A stretch of DNA of 64,000 nt, taken from Sphingobacteriales bacterium 46-32. GTDB lineage: Bacteria > Bacteroidota > Bacteroidia > Chitinophagales > Chitinophagaceae. A model generated the notes under the pieces. The model was not told the DNA's origin. It did no database searches and worked only from the letters and a program-made list of their open reading frames with translations. Each line of letters begins with the position of its first letter. Position 1 is the first letter of the stretch. A program made the position numbers and the translations under genes. The stretch spans positions 62,001-126,000 of the forward strand of contig MKTY01000020.1 in assembly GCA_001898485.1 (NCBI GenBank), read 5' to 3'. This document shows positions 6,415-16,035 of the stretch, piece by piece.

Positions 6415-9411
6415 TTAAGCTTCAATTAAGGGAATACGAACAACAAAACTTGTTTTTGTTTCATTGATTTCAACGGGTTTTTTACTGAGATATTTGTACA
6501 ACGAGCGCAGACTGGCCAGCCCCTGCTTGTTCGAGGTTTCCAGCATCTTCTTTCGCTGCAGATTATTCCTCACTTCGAGATAACCATCGGCCGTAGTCAT
6601 CTCCACAATCAGCGGCGAGTCGGTATCCACTACATTGTGTTTGATCGCATTTTCGAGCAGGTTCTGCAGCGTCACGGGTACTATCTTCCGCTGCTTATCG
6701 GCATCGGCGATACGTATCTGCACCTGCAGTCCATCACCAAACCGCGTTTTTTGCAGGCTGATATAGGTCTGCACAAAATCGACTTCTTCCTTAAGTGATA
6801 CCAACTCACTGTCGCGGCTTTTTAAGATATACCGGTAAATCTTCGACATCTGCCCGAGGAAATTGCCAGCCATTTTCTGGTCGGCCTCGATAAGTCCAGA
6901 CAATGAACTGAGCGAATTGAACAAAAAATGTGGATTCAATTGCTGTTTCAGACTTTCATACATCACCAGCGCCTTTTCTTTTTCGAGCAGCTGTGCCTTG
7001 CTTTGCAGCTGCATTAGTTTTTCTTTCTGACCAATGCGGTAGCGATAAATAAAATAAGCCGCACTCAACAGCAACAATCCTATCAGCACACGAAACCACA
7101 GCGTATTATAAAAGATACTGTCGATCCGGATGCGCAACTGCAGCTCAGGACCTGTCCACTGCTCCCTGCCCACAGCTGCCCGCACTTTAAACACGTAATC
7201 GCCACCTGGTATACGGGTATAGTCAGCAAAGCGGTTCTGAGTGTATTTCCACTCTTTATCAACGCCTTCCAGTTTGTAGGCATACCAGTTGCCAGCTGCA
7301 TTGTCAAAATTTATAGCGCCAAAGCCGATACTGAAAAAACCTTCGTTGTGCCGCAGATGAATGGTATTGTCTAAAACAAGCTGCGGTTTCCTGCCAGAAA
7401 CATGTAATGTCGTAAAATAAGGCTGCAGAAAATGATTCTCCCTTTTATAGCTGCCGGGCGTAAAACGGATAAACCCATTCTGTGTGGGAAACAACAGGTC
7501 CCCATTACTTAAAACAGAGGAGGCATGCTCGGGAAACTCGATCGAAGGCAACCCATCTTTCAGGCCAAAAGAGGTAAAATATTTACGGGTACTGTCGAGC
7601 ATCATAAGCCCGCTGCCGGTACCCATCCACAGGCGATTATCTGCATCAATGGCCAAAGCACTTACATTGTTATTGATAAGACCATTATTGGTGTTGTAGT
7701 TCCGAATACGGAGCAACGAAGGTTCAATAGCACTTAAGCCGGTAAACGTACTTATCCATACCACTCCGTTTTTATCTTCTTTAATATCCACCACAATATT
7801 TCCGGAAATATCGTTTGCGACATCATTGCCTGCCTTCCAGCGGTAGTGTTTGCCACTGCCGGGGTCGTACATGGCCAGCCCTTCACCGTTAAAGCCCAGC
7901 CAGTAGCGGCCTTTGCTATCATGGAGCAGCTTACGCCCTCCAAAGCCGGCATATTCACTCAAACCGGGAAACTGCCGGATGCTATGAAAACTTTTTCTCC
8001 GGGAATCATAATAGTAAAAGCCATCGCGATCGCGGCTGCCAAACCAGTAATGGCCTGCCCTGTCTTTGTCGGCAGAAAAATAAAATACAGCCGGTATAGA
8101 ATCCTTCCCGGTAAAGAAGATCATTCTGTTCTCCTGCTGTCTGAACAGGTTGATACCCCTACCGGTCGCGATCCAGATATTATTATCTTCATCGCAAAGC
8201 AATCCCCGTACAGAGTTGTAATGAAGCACCGGAACCTTATTTTCCCGGTTATTCCATTCGCGGTACTCCTGTGTTGCGGGATTGTATTTTACCAGTCCGT
8301 CGATGGTGCCAAACCACAATATCCCTTTTTTATCTTCCACTGCCACGCGGGCCACCCGGCGGTTTCGGATATCCGGTTCTTTATCAAAAACGGGAATTAT
8401 GCGAAAGAGATTTTTATCGGGTTTAAAATAATTTACACCGTTGTTGCCTCCTACCCAAACCGTACCATCGCTGCTATTGTACAGAGCGGTGTGCAGGTTG
8501 GTCGATGGCGTCCATACCTGCAGGGGATTATGCAGAAAAGCATCGAAACGGTTGCCGGCTTCATTGTAATAAAGCAGTCCATTAAGTTGAGTGGTCACCC
8601 ACACGCGCCCCTGCCTGTCTGCCATTAAAGAAGTGAAATTGGCAAGGGTATGAGGCCCCGATTCGAAGTAACGCCCGTAATAGTCGGTGGTATGCCGTTG
8701 CAGATTATATTTCAATAAAGCGGTAGCGCCTTTTGTTGCGAGCCAGCAATTGTCCTTATCATCTACCGCCACCGCAATTACTACCTCATCAGCAATAGCA
8801 GGAATTTCTATCTTCCGCGTTGTCTGCATGGCAGGATCGAACTGAAGTAAGCCATTAGCCGTAGCCAGGTAGAGTTGCTTATTGCGACATGTCACATCAT
8901 ATATTCTTGAATGCAACAGCGCTTCTTTTCCCTGTGAATAATACAATGCCCGCCGGGTATCTGTATCGTATGCTATCAGTCCTTTGCTGCTGCCCAGGTA
9001 GAGTGTATGTTTATCAACAGCTATGATCTGCCCTATCCATATATTCTCCAGGGCTTTTACAGGCAGGAAGCGATCGGTACCGGCATGATATTGCAACAGG
9101 CCATTTTCTGTTCCTATCCAAAAGTTGCCGGCACTGTCGGCTGCCATACTGCGGATAAGGGCAGTGGGTAGCGATGTGCTGTCGCCGGCAATATAGCTGT
9201 ATGTCTTTACAGAATAACCATCATACCTGTTGAGGCCGGAGCGTGTCGCAAACCACATGAAACCCTTTGCGTCCTGCGCAATGACCAGGATATTACCATC
9301 GTTCAACCCATCAGCTACTCCCAGCTTTCGGAAGAAATATTGATTCTGCCTCGCCATAGCGCCGCAACAAAGCAACAATAAGAGCGCTATGACGGTGAGT
9401 GGCTTTAACAT
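6415..9411 (-). CDS. Propeller sensor histidine kinase (LytS-type HisKA-like)
   Basis: Signal peptide (MLKPLTVIALLLLLCCGAMA), then a large periplasmic two-component regulator propeller of repeated blades (GFMWFATRSGLNRYDG, GNFWIGTENGLLQY, GILWFGTIDGLVKYN). A Y_Y_Y domain follows near residue 700 and one membrane segment near 775-790. The cytoplasmic His_kinase domain carries QLNPHFLFNSLSSL (the His is the phospho-site) and an ATP-binding NLLENAIKHN. It has no receiver domain, unlike hybrid propeller sensors of Bacteroides. An upstream ATG at 9474 would place a non-signal-like segment before the signal peptide, so 9411 is preferred. It probably senses an extracellular glycan or cell-envelope state. 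Confidence 0.9.
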   Translation of the reverse strand: MLKPLTVIALLLLLCCGAMARQNQYFFRKLGVADGLNDGNILVIAQDAKGFMWFATRSGLNRYDGYSVKTYSYIAGDSTSLPTALIRSMAADSAGNFWIGTENGLLQYHAGTDRFLPVKALENIWIGQIIAVDKHTLYLGSSKGLIAYDTDTRRALYYSQGKEALLHSRIYDVTCRNKQLYLATANGLLQFDPAMQTTRKIEIPAIADEVVIAVAVDDKDNCWLATKGATALLKYNLQRHTTDYYGRYFESGPHTLANFTSLMADRQGRVWVTTQLNGLLYYNEAGNRFDAFLHNPLQVWTPSTNLHTALYNSSDGTVWVGGNNGVNYFKPDKNLFRIIPVFDKEPDIRNRRVARVAVEDKKGILWFGTIDGLVKYNPATQEYREWNNRENKVPVLHYNSVRGLLCDEDNNIWIATGRGINLFRQQENRMIFFTGKDSIPAVFYFSADKDRAGHYWFGSRDRDGFYYYDSRRKSFHSIRQFPGLSEYAGFGGRKLLHDSKGRYWLGFNGEGLAMYDPGSGKHYRWKAGNDVANDISGNIVVDIKEDKNGVVWISTFTGLSAIEPSLLRIRNYNTNNGLINNNVSALAIDADNRLWMGTGSGLMMLDSTRKYFTSFGLKDGLPSIEFPEHASSVLSNGDLLFPTQNGFIRFTPGSYKRENHFLQPYFTTLHVSGRKPQLVLDNTIHLRHNEGFFSIGFGAINFDNAAGNWYAYKLEGVDKEWKYTQNRFADYTRIPGGDYVFKVRAAVGREQWTGPELQLRIRIDSIFYNTLWFRVLIGLLLLSAAYFIYRYRIGQKEKLMQLQSKAQLLEKEKALVMYESLKQQLNPHFLFNSLSSLSGLIEADQKMAGNFLGQMSKIYRYILKSRDSELVSLKEEVDFVQTYISLQKTRFGDGLQVQIRIADADKQRKIVPVTLQNLLENAIKHNVVDTDSPLIVEMTTADGYLEVRNNLQRKKMLETSNKQGLASLRSLYKYLSKKPVEINETKTSFVVRIPLIEA

Positions 9412-9835
9412 AATCAAATGTATTATTCTTTTACTGATGCTGAAATAATAGCGTCTGAATGAGGGGTATTTCACCTGAAGTGTGGGAAAATGAAAATGAA
9501 GTGTAAGCAGGCGAAACTGCCATCCGGGGAAAATGAGTCTTTTAGCCTGGTCATTTTATCTCCATTTATCCCTTTATTATCTTCTCCTTGTGGTTCATAA
9601 GCTGCGTTGCGAACCACATCGGCCCGCCGGCCGTGGAGCCCAATGGTTCGCCAACATTTATTAAGTACAGCATAAGAGCAACTAGTTTCCCAAACAACAG
9701 TACCCCTACACTTCATCGCCGATATGTTCCTTTTCATTAGCCATCTGCTACGTCATGAGCGAAGAAATTTTCTACAGCCTTACGGGGTTTTCATTTTTGT
9801 GCCTCAATCAAAAATCAATCATTGAAAATTTTATT
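9412..9835. other. Divergent intergenic region between the sensor kinase and the C1q-like gene
   Basis: About 420 bases holding both divergent promoters. A 7-bp inverted repeat (GTGGTTC at 9590-9596, GAACCAC at 9611-9617) is the only clear symmetry. I see no RNA gene. An in-frame upstream start for the rightward gene at 9755 is possible but would precede the signal peptide by 27 residues. Confidence 0.4.
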
Positions 9836-11302
9836 ATGAAACAGTTCTTCGCTCTATTGTTTATATTTCTGTCGGCCGCAGCTGTGAGGGCACAGGCACC
9901 GATGGCTATCAACTACCAGGGGGTAGCACGTAATACCAGTGGCTCGGCCTATGCCAGCCAGCAAATAACCGTGCGCCTTACGATACATACAGAAACACCG
10001 GATGGTGCGGTTGAATACCGCGAAACACGTAATGTGTCTACCAACCAGTTTGGCCTGTTCAATATACAAATAGGCAGCGCCGGTGCATCGGGCATACAGG
10101 GAAACCTGGCAGGCATCAACTGGAGCGAAGCCAATAAATTTCTGCAAACGGAGATCAGCGTAAATGGTCAACCCTTCAACAACCTGGGTACAACACAACT
10201 GGTGAGTGTACCTTTTGCCATCAGCAGTCAGCAGGCAAAACAGCTGGTTTTTCCGCTCGACACGAGCATTAATGCCAACTCAAGTCCGGTATTTAAAATT
10301 AAAAATACTTCGGCCTCCGCAAACAATGCCATCAGCGGTGAGAGTATAAACGGTGTGGCCATAGCAGGATCTTCTGAAACCAAATCGGGAGTGGCGGGCG
10401 CTGCCTTTTCAACACTGGTGGGTGGTGTAACGGGTACCAATCCGGCTCTGGGTGGTTATGGTGTGCACGGTTATACATCCGCCGCCAATTATTCGGGAGC
10501 CGGTGTATTTGGACAGGCCATCAATGGCGCGGGTGTAAAAGGCGAAACATCCACGGGCAATGGTGTATTGGGTACCGCCAGCGGAGCGGGAGTGGGAGTA
10601 AACGGACAGGCATCGGCAAATGGCTATGGAGTTTTTGCATTGACTGGTTCGGGATATGGATTGTATGCAACTGCAACCGGTTCCACCGGCACAGCTGGAA
10701 GATTCACGCAAACCAGTACCGAAGGCAAAGCATTGATCGTAGAAGGCAACCTGCAAATCAAATCAGGCAATACCAGCCCCGGTGCTGGCAAAGTGCTTAC
10801 CAGCGATGCAGAAGGGAATGCCACCTGGAAAACTCCTGCACCTGTTACATCAGCCCCGGTTGGGTTCCTGGTCAGCGGTGCCGCACAGGGCGGCTTACAA
10901 AACCTCCCTAATAATGTGGAGTACAAAATTCATCCAGCTACAGAAGAGTTTGACGGAAGTAATAATTTCTCGCTGTACAACGCGACTCCGTCCAGCACAT
11001 TCACCGCCCCGGTAGCCGGCTTATACCGGTTTACAACAAAGGTGACTATCAAAACAAATAACACAAATACGAATATCACTTACAGCTACCTGCGCCTTAC
11101 CGTTAAGAGCAATGGCGTGGAAACGGTAAAAGAAGCCACTGGCCACTGGGAACCGGAATACTATTCAGTGACCGCAACGATCGACAAAGTGCTGGTACTA
11201 AAAGCCGGTGACCAGGTTTGGTTAAAAACACTGACCAGCACAAAAGACGGCTCCAATCCCATTCTCGAAACCTGCGAATTTGCCGGATACCAGATCAGAT
11301 AA
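9836..11302 (+). CDS. Secreted C1q-like protein with glycine-rich repeats
   Basis: 488 residues with signal peptide MKQFFALLFIFLSAAAVRAQ. Residues 21-130 are the Bacteroidota opening domain (MAINYQGVARNTSG ... FNIQIGSA ... LQTEISVNG). Residues 185-300 are degenerate Gly-rich repeats (GVHGYTSAANYSGAGVFGQ, GAGVKGETSTGNGVLG). A GAGKVLTSDAEGNATW linker precedes a C-terminal C1q/TNF-like jelly roll (FTAPVAGLYRFTTKV). Likely a trimeric extracellular structural or binding protein; the partner is unknown. The gene next door is a paralogue. The ATG at 9836 is chosen because it begins the signal peptide. Confidence 0.85.
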   Translation: MKQFFALLFIFLSAAAVRAQAPMAINYQGVARNTSGSAYASQQITVRLTIHTETPDGAVEYRETRNVSTNQFGLFNIQIGSAGASGIQGNLAGINWSEANKFLQTEISVNGQPFNNLGTTQLVSVPFAISSQQAKQLVFPLDTSINANSSPVFKIKNTSASANNAISGESINGVAIAGSSETKSGVAGAAFSTLVGGVTGTNPALGGYGVHGYTSAANYSGAGVFGQAINGAGVKGETSTGNGVLGTASGAGVGVNGQASANGYGVFALTGSGYGLYATATGSTGTAGRFTQTSTEGKALIVEGNLQIKSGNTSPGAGKVLTSDAEGNATWKTPAPVTSAPVGFLVSGAAQGGLQNLPNNVEYKIHPATEEFDGSNNFSLYNATPSSTFTAPVAGLYRFTTKVTIKTNNTNTNITYSYLRLTVKSNGVETVKEATGHWEPEYYSVTATIDKVLVLKAGDQVWLKTLTSTKDGSNPILETCEFAGYQIR

Positions 11303-11378
11303 GTCCTTGTTTGAACCGATCATTTTCACATATTATTTCTATCCGATTAATTAACACCTTATCCATCACATAATTTTT

Positions 11379-12623
11379 ATGAAACAGGCTGTACTCATTA
11401 TCAGTTATTTCCTAATGCTTTCAGGGTTGATAGCACAGGCTCCCCAATCTTTCAATTACCAGGGCGTGGCCCGCAATGCCTCGGGCGTACCTTATGTCAA
11501 CCAGCAGTTAAGTATAAGAGCCTCTGTTATTACCGGCTCACCCGGTGGCTCTATCGAATACAGTGAAACCCGTACTGTAAGCACCAATGCATTCGGATTG
11601 TTTAATATCCAGATCGGCAGCGCCGGCGCCACAGTTAATTCCGGAAGTTTTGCTGGCATTAACTGGAGCCTGGGAATTAAATATCTGAAAACCGAGATAA
11701 GCATAAACGCACAGCCTTATGTAAATCTTGGTACAACCCAGATACTGAGCGTGCCGTATGCCCTGCACAGCAAAGAATCAAAAGACCTGATTTTCCCTTT
11801 CAGCAAAACCGGAGCATCTGTTACCGATCTCTTAAGCATATCCAATACAGACAATACACCAAGCAGTTCGGCAGTAAGAGCCATTACCACATCTGGCAGG
11901 GCTTTTTACGGAACGGCTACTTCGGGTGTTGCCGCTTATCTGCAATCGAATGATGGCACTGCACTATATGCTTACTCACCCAACAAGACTGGTATTATGG
12001 GCATCAGTAATGGGGTGACAGGCACAGGGGTATCTGCCATAAATACTTCAGGCGGCCTGGCATTGGGCGTAAATGGCAACTTACGGATCTATGGCGGCAA
12101 TACCAATCCCGGTGCCGGTAAAGTACTTACCAGCGATGCCTCGGGCAATGCTACCTGGCAACCTTCGGCATCTTCGGTAGCCACGATTGGATTTATAGCC
12201 AACAACCCCGCACAGGGAGGCCTGCAAAATTTGCCGAATGCGGCGCGATATAAAATCCATACCGCAACAGAAGATTTTGACGGAAGCAACAATTATACAT
12301 TATATAATCAAACACCCGCAAGCACATTTACAGCTTCGGTGGCGGGCATGTATCGCTTTCATGGTAAAGTACAAATATCAACGTCGGGAGGCACTGTTCT
12401 GAATTATGCAGACCTCTACCTTGTTGTTAAAAAGAACAACGTAGAAACGGATGTAGCATACACTTTGGGAGGCCGTAACGTAATTTCCACAGACATTGAA
12501 ATCGATCATAGTGTGTATTTAAACCCGGGTGACCAGGTATGGTTAAGCGAGCTTTCGCGGGCCGACAATGGCACTAACCCCACGCTTACCAGGGCATACT
12601 TTAGCGGTTACCGAATTAAATAA
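11379..12623 (+). CDS. Secreted C1q-like protein, paralogue of the preceding gene
   Basis: 414 residues with the same layout as its neighbour 76 bases upstream: signal peptide (MKQAVLIISYFLMLSGLIAQ), the SFNYQGVARNASG opening domain, a shorter Gly-rich middle, the near-identical linker GAGKVLTSDASGNATW and a C-terminal C1q-like domain (FTASVAGMYRFHGKV). The main difference is loss of most of the middle GVxG repeats, so the pair arose by tandem duplication followed by repeat contraction or expansion. Probably co-transcribed and may form a mixed assembly with its neighbour; this is inferred. Confidence 0.85.
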   Translation: MKQAVLIISYFLMLSGLIAQAPQSFNYQGVARNASGVPYVNQQLSIRASVITGSPGGSIEYSETRTVSTNAFGLFNIQIGSAGATVNSGSFAGINWSLGIKYLKTEISINAQPYVNLGTTQILSVPYALHSKESKDLIFPFSKTGASVTDLLSISNTDNTPSSSAVRAITTSGRAFYGTATSGVAAYLQSNDGTALYAYSPNKTGIMGISNGVTGTGVSAINTSGGLALGVNGNLRIYGGNTNPGAGKVLTSDASGNATWQPSASSVATIGFIANNPAQGGLQNLPNAARYKIHTATEDFDGSNNYTLYNQTPASTFTASVAGMYRFHGKVQISTSGGTVLNYADLYLVVKKNNVETDVAYTLGGRNVISTDIEIDHSVYLNPGDQVWLSELSRADNGTNPTLTRAYFSGYRIK

Positions 12624-12642
12624 ACACTGCCAAACTTTTATT

Positions 12643-13407
12643 ATGAAAAAAAATTTAACCCTCCTTATACTGCTGTTCGTACTGGCTACGTCCAGGGCAC
12701 AGATGATACTGCCATCTGTAGTAAACAGCGCAGGAAGCAGCGGCGTTGCAAACAACATCCATTTTGAGTTTAACCTGGGCGAAGCGTTTAGCAGCACTAT
12801 TACGAATGACAATATTATCACGCAGGGACTGCTGCAGCCTTTGTCTGCCGCGCAAAGTCCCCTGCCTGTAACCGGCCTTCAGTTTACCGCCAAACGTAAC
12901 AATGCCACCCAGGTAAAGCTTGACTGGAGTACACTGCAGGAAATGAATAACAGCGGCTTTTATGTGGAACGGAAAAAAGCGGATGAAGCAGACTTTACTC
13001 CCCTTACTTTCATTACCTCCAAAGCCAGCGGCGGTAATTCATCAAGCCCTGTATCCTATGCTTACACTGACATAAACGAATACGCCGGCAAAACCTACTA
13101 TCGCCTCCGGCAGGTCGACATCGATCAGAAATTCACCTATTCACCCATAAGGATTGCCGATGGAATGCCGGAAAAATCGGTGTTCTTAAAAGCCTGGCCT
13201 GTGCCCGTAGCGGATAAACTGAATGTGAAAGTAACAGGCATCGATAAAACAGAGCAGTTACAGGTAATAGATATGCAGGGCAGAATGGTAAAAAGATATG
13301 GTGTAACAAACGGACAAACTATTATCATCAGCGGACTGCCATCAGGCAGCTATATATTACGATTGAACAAAGACACACCTGTAACTGAAAAGATCGTAGT
13401 GCAATAA
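12643..13407 (+). CDS. Secreted protein with type IX secretion (type A) C-terminal domain
   Basis: 254 residues: signal peptide (MKKNLTLLILLFVLATSRAQ), a short N-terminal segment of the kind found in Bacteroidota secreted proteins (FEFNLGEAFSSTITNDNIITQGLLQP), a beta-sandwich stretch (VKLDWSTLQEMNNSGFYVERK), and a C-terminal Por secretion tail (AWPVPVADKLNVKV ... GLPSGSYILRL). The WSTLQEMNNSGFYVER pattern is common just before such tails. The gene follows the C1q-like pair by 19 bases and ends at a strong terminator, so all three genes form one operon. It may anchor or accompany the C1q-like proteins on the surface. Confidence 0.9.
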   Translation: MKKNLTLLILLFVLATSRAQMILPSVVNSAGSSGVANNIHFEFNLGEAFSSTITNDNIITQGLLQPLSAAQSPLPVTGLQFTAKRNNATQVKLDWSTLQEMNNSGFYVERKKADEADFTPLTFITSKASGGNSSSPVSYAYTDINEYAGKTYYRLRQVDIDQKFTYSPIRIADGMPEKSVFLKAWPVPVADKLNVKVTGIDKTEQLQVIDMQGRMVKRYGVTNGQTIIISGLPSGSYILRLNKDTPVTEKIVVQ

Positions 13408-13436
13408 ATTGAATTCAGGATTATTGGAGACGGAAA

Positions 13437-13469
13437 GGGCTGTTCCTCTTTTGAACAGCCCTTCTTTTT
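13437..13469 (+). terminator. Intrinsic terminator of the C1q-like operon
   Basis: A perfect 9-bp stem, GGGCTGTTC (13437-13445) and GAACAGCCC (13453-13461), with a 7-nt loop followed by TTCTTTTT, 30 bases after the stop codon of the T9SS protein gene. Confidence 0.9.
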
Positions 13470-13566
13470 AACTGCTCCCCCTGAACAGGAGCTAAAATAT
13501 CCCTTCTTTAAGGGAGCTGCTGCAAAAGTCAGGCACCTTATTTTCACCCGGTCAAAAACCGGAGTT

Positions 13567-14622
13567 ATGAAAATATTTATCACTATGCTGGCCATGACCG
13601 CTTGCCTGAATAGTATGGCTCAAAAGGAAACATTCGATATCGTATCTTATATCCCGCCCACGGGGTGGACACCCCAAACCGGCACTGGATATATGGCTTA
13701 CTCAAAGGTGAATGACAGTCAATGGGGGCAGCTGGCAATCTACAAAAGCACGGCAAGCAAAGGAGATATTGAAAGCGATAGCCAACATGAATGGCAGGCA
13801 TTGGTGCTGGCCTTACGCGCCATTGAAAACGATGAAAAGACAGCGCCACGCGAGCTCAACGGCTGGACCGTTGTTAGCCGGAGCGGAACCTGGAAGTATA
13901 ATGGCGCCGATGTAGCCACCATTCTTACCACTTTCAGCGACGGCAAAACCTGTGTGAGCCTGCTGTGCAATGCAACGACGGAATTGTATCTGAAAGAATT
14001 TTTGCAATTGATAGAGTCGATAGAACTGATCCGGCCATTAAAATCAGAAGCCAGTCTGCCGGCTGCAGCGAATACAGCAGCAACTCATACCACCGGCATT
14101 GTTGGTTTGTGGGGCACCTACAATACGGAAACATCCGGCTTCATGAATGGCACACCAATGACGACTGGTGGCTATTTTCGTAAAGAATACCTCTTTTATG
14201 GCGACGGCACCTATCTCTACAGGGCCAAAGACTGGTCGGCTTTTGTAAAAGATATCCGCTTTGTATATGAAACCGGCAAATATGAACTAAAAGATAATCA
14301 ACTAACTCTTATACCAGCCAAAGGCAAAGGTGAATGGTGGAGCAAAGCTGCCAGCGGCCGAACCAGTGAGTGGGGCAGTCGAATAAAAACCTTTACTCCC
14401 TTACTGGAAAAAATCACGTACGCCTTTGAGGTAAGATATTTGTCTGGTATGGAAAGACCCTACCTGTACCTCAGACACGGAAAACCAACCGCCCGCGATG
14501 GCAGCCAGAGCAACCAGGAAAATGTTTTACATGAATTCAGTTACGGCAAACGTAATCAATCAGAAGAAGCACTGATTGATACCCCACCCGGAACCAAAAC
14601 AGGTATGGAAGGTAAAAAGTGA
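13567..14622 (+). CDS. Secreted protein of unknown function with lipocalin-like C-terminal half
   Basis: 351 residues with signal peptide (MKIFITMLAMTACLNSMAQ). Residues 20-160 resemble the secreted stress-type domain often annotated only as hypothetical (FDIVSYIPPTGWTPQTGTGY ... WTVVSRSGTWKYNGADVATILTTF). Residues 180-320 start with VGLWGTYNTETSG and continue with GYFRKEYLFYGDGTYLYRAK and YETGKYELKDNQLTL, the strand pattern of a lipocalin-like beta-barrel. No catalytic motif is visible. It has its own promoter after the terminator at 13469 and is convergent with the next gene. Confidence 0.7.
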   Translation: MKIFITMLAMTACLNSMAQKETFDIVSYIPPTGWTPQTGTGYMAYSKVNDSQWGQLAIYKSTASKGDIESDSQHEWQALVLALRAIENDEKTAPRELNGWTVVSRSGTWKYNGADVATILTTFSDGKTCVSLLCNATTELYLKEFLQLIESIELIRPLKSEASLPAAANTAATHTTGIVGLWGTYNTETSGFMNGTPMTTGGYFRKEYLFYGDGTYLYRAKDWSAFVKDIRFVYETGKYELKDNQLTLIPAKGKGEWWSKAASGRTSEWGSRIKTFTPLLEKITYAFEVRYLSGMERPYLYLRHGKPTARDGSQSNQENVLHEFSYGKRNQSEEALIDTPPGTKTGMEGKK

Positions 14623-14634
14623 GCCGCCATCAGG

Positions 14635-15897
14635 TTAATTAAACAGGTACAGTACCTGAAACGAAAACGGCACGCCTTTCTGCTTTGTATAAATACGATT
14701 CACAGATGAGCCACTAAACCGGGCTGTTACTGCAAAATCAACCTTTGACAAGGCCGTAGCCCCCAGCCTTCCATAAAGCCCCAGCCAGCCTTTTTCGAAT
14801 CCGGGATAATTATCGGGCTTTGTCACCACACCGGTCTGGTTATTCGTAGAAGTAAATTCATGCGTGGGATAGCTGCTGAAATTGTAACCAACACCAATAC
14901 CCCCAAATACTTTAACTTTCTGAGATCGCAAAAAATAATCCATTACATAGACTGCGGGTGTTATATTGAATTGTTTGAGCGAAAACTCATTCTTCATTGT
15001 GGTAGAAGTAGCGTAATCATTCGATGTTCCCGAGCCTTCAGTTTGTAAGCTGCTAAGTGATAATTCAAGGCGTAAAAAAAGATGCTGCAGATTTCTTGCT
15101 GCAAAAAAATCTGCCCCTCCTGTTACAATATAGGAAAACTTGCCTTTGAATTTGATTGAGTGAAGCCTCGCATCGGCCGAATTAAAACCGAAATTGGGGA
15201 GCAAAACGCCTCCGCCGGCAAACAACCTTGGTTTTATCTTTTTATTGTTAGCAAAATTTACCTTACCGGAAGAGGTACCTCCATTTACCTGCGAAGCAAA
15301 CTTCACCAAGTCCTTCTCTTTGTAATTTAACTTGTCAATTTTCAGAGACTGTTCATAACTTAAAGTGCCGTTGGCCGATAGCAAACTTTTTAACTGTACC
15401 TTAAAGTCTTCATATGTGATAACATTACTACTGAGCTCGCTGGTTTTCGAAAGCTTATAGATTAGCTCTTCAACCTGCCCGCCCGCTTTTGCTATATAAT
15501 AATGCGGTTTAAAATTTACAAATTCATAGAGAGTAAGCTCTTTGCCTTCATTTAATATCCGCAGAAATACGGTTTGCTCATGTATTAACTCTTTATTATA
15601 AACTGAAACTTCCCAGGCATTGACAGTGTTATCATCTACCGACACGGTGGCTTTCCTGTAATAATCTCTGCCGGTCACTCCAAAAGCGGCAATATCATTT
15701 ACAGTATATGAGCGCTCAGTGGAACCTGGTTGCAAAAACGCGATTTGCGCTGGGTTCTTTTCCCAGTTGCGATAGTCTATAGTACCCCAGACAGTATCTT
15801 TTGAAGGCAGAACAATATAACCGGGCAGCATATTTTTTTGGGAAAATGACGCGAAAGACAAAGCGGTCAGAAACAGGGTGGTGATGAATTTTCTCAT
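14635..15897 (-). CDS. Outer-membrane beta-barrel-type protein of unknown function
   Basis: 420 residues with signal peptide (MRKFITTLFLTALSFASFSQ). The N-terminal half begins GYIVLPSKDTVWGTIDYRNW, a pattern seen in Bacteroidota proteins whose C-terminus is a porin-like barrel. The C-terminal half alternates polar and aromatic residues (LFLRLELSLSSLQTEG, FNITPAVYVMDYF, VKVFGGIGVGYNFSS) and ends in FSFQVLYLFN, consistent with a small outer-membrane barrel. Function is unknown. It stands alone, convergent with the preceding gene. Confidence 0.7.
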   Translation of the reverse strand: MRKFITTLFLTALSFASFSQKNMLPGYIVLPSKDTVWGTIDYRNWEKNPAQIAFLQPGSTERSYTVNDIAAFGVTGRDYYRKATVSVDDNTVNAWEVSVYNKELIHEQTVFLRILNEGKELTLYEFVNFKPHYYIAKAGGQVEELIYKLSKTSELSSNVITYEDFKVQLKSLLSANGTLSYEQSLKIDKLNYKEKDLVKFASQVNGGTSSGKVNFANNKKIKPRLFAGGGVLLPNFGFNSADARLHSIKFKGKFSYIVTGGADFFAARNLQHLFLRLELSLSSLQTEGSGTSNDYATSTTMKNEFSLKQFNITPAVYVMDYFLRSQKVKVFGGIGVGYNFSSYPTHEFTSTNNQTGVVTKPDNYPGFEKGWLGLYGRLGATALSKVDFAVTARFSGSSVNRIYTKQKGVPFSFQVLYLFN

Positions 15898-16035
15898 GTG
15901 GTGGTTTTAACGCCATCAAATATAAGAAATCTAACTACCCGGCAAAACCGGCTGCATGCTGCATCCCCCCCTTTCCTGAATCTTTGGAATCAACAACCAA
16001 CCGTATAATAACAACTTCACTAAAAAAGCGCTGGC

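Noticed and set aside
9590-9617. 7-bp inverted repeat GTGGTTC/GAACCAC between the kinase and the C1q-like gene
   Set aside because: A single short palindrome with a 14-base loop; not repeated elsewhere and not placed near a recognisable promoter element.
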